Positions 6,524-8,246 of a stretch of DNA of 8,246 nucleotides are shown piece after piece. The DNA is from Chloroflexota bacterium. GTDB lineage: Bacteria; Chloroflexota; Dehalococcoidia; UBA1151; TMED-70. Both the position numbers and the translations under genes were made by a program. How positions within the stretch are numbered: position 1 is the first letter of the stretch; each line of letters opens with the position of its first letter. The notes below the pieces were generated by a model, which saw only the letters and a list, made by a program, of their open reading frames with translations, searched no databases and had not been told where the DNA came from. The stretch spans positions 3,522-11,767 of the forward strand of contig PBLU01000011.1 in assembly GCA_002721875.1 (NCBI GenBank), given 5' to 3'.

Positions 6524-6751
6524 ATGAAAAGTATCGAAGACCACATTGCTAAAGACAAGGAAATCGCTGAAGATCCAAAAGCGACTCCAGCAGCAAGAAG
6601 ACATGCAAAAGATGAATTGCATGATCTAGAAGATTATGTAGAACATCACAAAGATGAGATCGAGGCAGGTGATCATCATGATCCTAATGTTTTAGAAGTA
6701 TTCTGTGACCTACATCCCGACGAACCAGAGTGTCTGGTATATGATGACTGA
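6524..6751 (+). CDS. cp12: CP12-like Calvin-cycle regulator (C-terminal module intact, N-terminal Cys pair missing)
   Basis: This 75-residue acidic protein ends in FCDLHPDEPECLVYDD (60-75). It matches the CP12 C-terminal signature (yCDENPdaaECrvYDD), with Cys61 and Cys70 eight residues apart as in CP12. In cyanobacteria and plants this part binds GAPDH, and CP12 then recruits phosphoribulokinase and switches off the Calvin cycle. Many cyanophages carry cp12 as an auxiliary metabolic gene, thought to turn host carbon flow to the pentose phosphate pathway. Residues 5-40 are helical like CP12, with AKDELHDLE (28-36) in the place of the AWDAVEEL core. The N-terminal Cys pair is absent, and Leu71 replaces the usual Arg. 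Eight histidines, several in DHHD/EHHKDE, are unusual. It starts one base after the gp27 homologue's stop and its own stop overlaps the gp5-type ATG (TGATG), so it is embedded in the hub operon. Confidence 0.75.
   Translation: MKSIEDHIAKDKEIAEDPKATPAARRHAKDELHDLEDYVEHHKDEIEAGDHHDPNVLEVFCDLHPDEPECLVYDD
6724..6738 (+). other. Small hairpin just before the gp5-type start
   Basis: ACCAGA and TCTGGT pair perfectly around a GTG loop, ending 12 nt before the ATG at 6751. No T-tract follows. It lies inside the CP12-like coding end (codons for PECLVY), so it may simply reflect coding. A role in translation start or transcript processing for the gp5-type gene is possible. Confidence 0.3.
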
Positions 6752-8246
6752 TGCTTGATACACGTCAATCTAATATAGAGTTCCTTGGTAAGGATGGATT
6801 TCAGTGGTTTGTTGGACAAGTAGCCCCTGATAGAGTTTGGCGTACAGAGAACAATCAAAACTTCAATAATGGGTTCAGAGCAAAGATAAGAATATTAGGT
6901 TATCATCCTGGTGAGGGTGATGCGGAAGGTGGTATTTCTGATGAGAATCTGCCTTGGGCACATTTTTTGGTGTCACCTCAGTTTGGAGCAGGTAATAATA
7001 ATACAGGGACATCGTTTGCATTGCAAGGTGGTGAGATGGTTGTTGGGTTTTTTCTCGATGGAGAGGAAGCACAACAACCCGTTGTGCTTGGAGCATTTTA
7101 TGCTAATTACAAAATTGAAGATTTAATATCATATAAAGAGGCAATAGATAAAGGCACCACAGGATTTGCTCCTCTGAAGATAGATCCTAGTATTGATATG
7201 GGTGATCATGCCACTATCGTAGAACAGAAGAGACAACTTGATTCAGGTGTCATAGTCACCAGCAATGAAACTATAAAAGATGAGAATAATGTAGATCAAG
7301 ATACTATAGAACATCACTTTGATAACAAAACATATCATATACCTAAACCAGAGATTTGTGATAATCCTAAGAAAAAATCAGGAGAAATAGCAAAAGCTCT
7401 TCAAAAATTCTTCGACAAAATCAACAAACTTGAAAAGTTTTCTGATGGTTACATTGACCCTGTATTGAATAAAATTGTAGACATTGATAAAGAGATAGCA
7501 AAAGCATCAAAAGAAATATCTACTGGAATAGGAGGCATCATACGTGGTGCACGATATAAGTTGTTTGAGGAGATTGATGAAGCAGTAGATGATGCAGTAG
7601 ATTTTTTGACTCCCGACTTTCTTCAAAAACAAATTGATGCAAAGAAGCAAAAGGATGGTATATATTGTGCTATCGAGAATATTCTAAATGGATTAGAGAA
7701 TGTTATAAAGGATTTCCTCAAATCTCTTCTTGGCAACTTACTCAACATACCACTTTGTGCAGCAGAGCAATTCATAGCTGGTTTATTGTCTAAGTTGACT
7801 AATGACATACAAAATGCGATATCACCTTTACTAAGTGCATTGAGTAAATTCACAGGCAAAGCAATGCCAGCTTTCCAAGATATGATGACAAAGGCGATGA
7901 CTGTGCTTGCAGCAGCATTATCATTATTTGAGTGTGAGGATCAAAAATGTGATGAAAATCCTACTGATTTTCTTACAAATGTAGGTCCTGATCCTAAGAA
8001 AGTATTGGAATTTAATAATCTATTGAACAAATTTACCACATTGAGTGGTAGTGGATTAGTTGGAAAAATAAGCGATTTAGCAGGTCTATCATTCCCACAA
8101 GTAAGTCTTATAGGAGATAATATAGGAGACTTTAGTGGTGCATCACCTCTAAATGGATTAGTTAGTGGGTGTAGACCTCAGAATAGCAAGGTTTGTGGAC
8201 CTCCACGGGTTGAAATTTTTGGTGGTGGTGGTTTTGGTGCTCTTGC
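6751..8246 (+). CDS. 5: Baseplate hub/spike protein, T4 gp5 type without lysozyme, 3' end cut by window
   Basis: The frame is open from ATG 6751 to the right edge (498 codons plus two bases). Residues 17-118 match the T4 gp5 OB-fold domain: FQWFVGQV (17-24), an RAKIRILGYHPGEG strand and turn (to residue 56), ENLPWAHFLVSPQ (65-77), then GGEMVVGFFLDGEEAQQPVVLGAFY (93-117). In T4 this domain sits on gp27, and a lysozyme domain and beta-helix needle follow. Here no lysozyme motif is seen in the visible part. After a linker there is a long helical region (about 205-395) with hydrophobic helices and seven cysteines (203, 306, 336, 395, 400, 474, 482), then a Gly-rich stretch at the edge (IFGGGGFGALA). 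The protein thus keeps the hub role but not the peptidoglycan-cutting domain in this place. The stop of the CP12-like gene overlaps the ATG. Confidence 0.85.
   Translation, partial: MLDTRQSNIEFLGKDGFQWFVGQVAPDRVWRTENNQNFNNGFRAKIRILGYHPGEGDAEGGISDENLPWAHFLVSPQFGAGNNNTGTSFALQGGEMVVGFFLDGEEAQQPVVLGAFYANYKIEDLISYKEAIDKGTTGFAPLKIDPSIDMGDHATIVEQKRQLDSGVIVTSNETIKDENNVDQDTIEHHFDNKTYHIPKPEICDNPKKKSGEIAKALQKFFDKINKLEKFSDGYIDPVLNKIVDIDKEIAKASKEISTGIGGIIRGARYKLFEEIDEAVDDAVDFLTPDFLQKQIDAKKQKDGIYCAIENILNGLENVIKDFLKSLLGNLLNIPLCAAEQFIAGLLSKLTNDIQNAISPLLSALSKFTGKAMPAFQDMMTKAMTVLAAALSLFECEDQKCDENPTDFLTNVGPDPKKVLEFNNLLNKFTTLSGSGLVGKISDLAGLSFPQVSLIGDNIGDFSGASPLNGLVSGCRPQNSKVCGPPRVEIFGGGGFGAL

Noticed and set aside
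6875..7126. Open frames on both strands within the gp5-type OB domain region
   Set aside because: The gp5 OB-fold reading frame explains this stretch; the others are out-of-frame shadows.
8221..8232. Run of GGT triplets as a microsatellite
   Set aside because: Only four units, coding for Gly inside the open gp5-type frame; Gly-rich linkers are common here.

Overview
The window is a stretch of a tailed-phage genome. It carries the tail-tube/baseplate-hub module of a T4-like myovirus that most likely infects marine cyanobacteria (Prochlorococcus/Synechococcus type). The DNA is AT-rich, and genes are packed with 1-17 nt overlaps or very short gaps. Several proteins resemble T4 virion and assembly proteins: gp4, a gp54/gp48-type tube protein, gp26, gp27 and the gp5 OB domain. 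A small gene between the gp27 and gp5 homologues has the C-terminal signature of CP12, the Calvin-cycle regulator of photosynthetic cells, and this points to a cyanobacterial host. These assignments come from reading the sequence and remembered family features; no search was run.

Layout. Positions 1-374 (minus strand) hold the N-terminal 124 codons of a gp4-like head-completion protein with a PD-(D/E)XK nuclease pattern. A 27-bp divergent gap (375-401) contains a near-perfect palindrome. From 402 to the right edge every gene is on the plus strand: a tail-tube-like baseplate protein (402-1298), a gp26-type hub assembly protein (1338-2066), a small gp51-type protein (2066-2263), two long proteins with tape-measure-like composition (2247-3632 and 3629-5281), a gp27-type hub protein (5278-6522), a CP12-like protein (6524-6751), and a gp5-type hub/spike protein that runs off the window (6751 to past 8246). 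There are no tRNAs, no CRISPR array, no insertion sequence and no gene-free stretch above 300 bp.

How it works together. The plus-strand genes look like one late operon that builds the tail hub and the start of the tube. The gp27 and gp5 homologues would form the central hub, the tube-like protein would join hub to tube, and the gp26 and gp51 homologues would act as assembly factors. One of the two long proteins is probably the tape measure.

The most notable finding is at the gp26/gp51 junction. Two overlapping canonical -1 slippery heptamers (A AAT TTT and T TTT TTC, in the gp26 frame) lie just before the gp26 stop. A -1 slip there would fuse gp26 to gp51 as one 308-residue protein. This is the arrangement of the lambda G/GT tail chaperones, which also sit directly upstream of the tape-measure gene. 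The second notable finding is the CP12-like metabolic gene coupled inside a structural operon.
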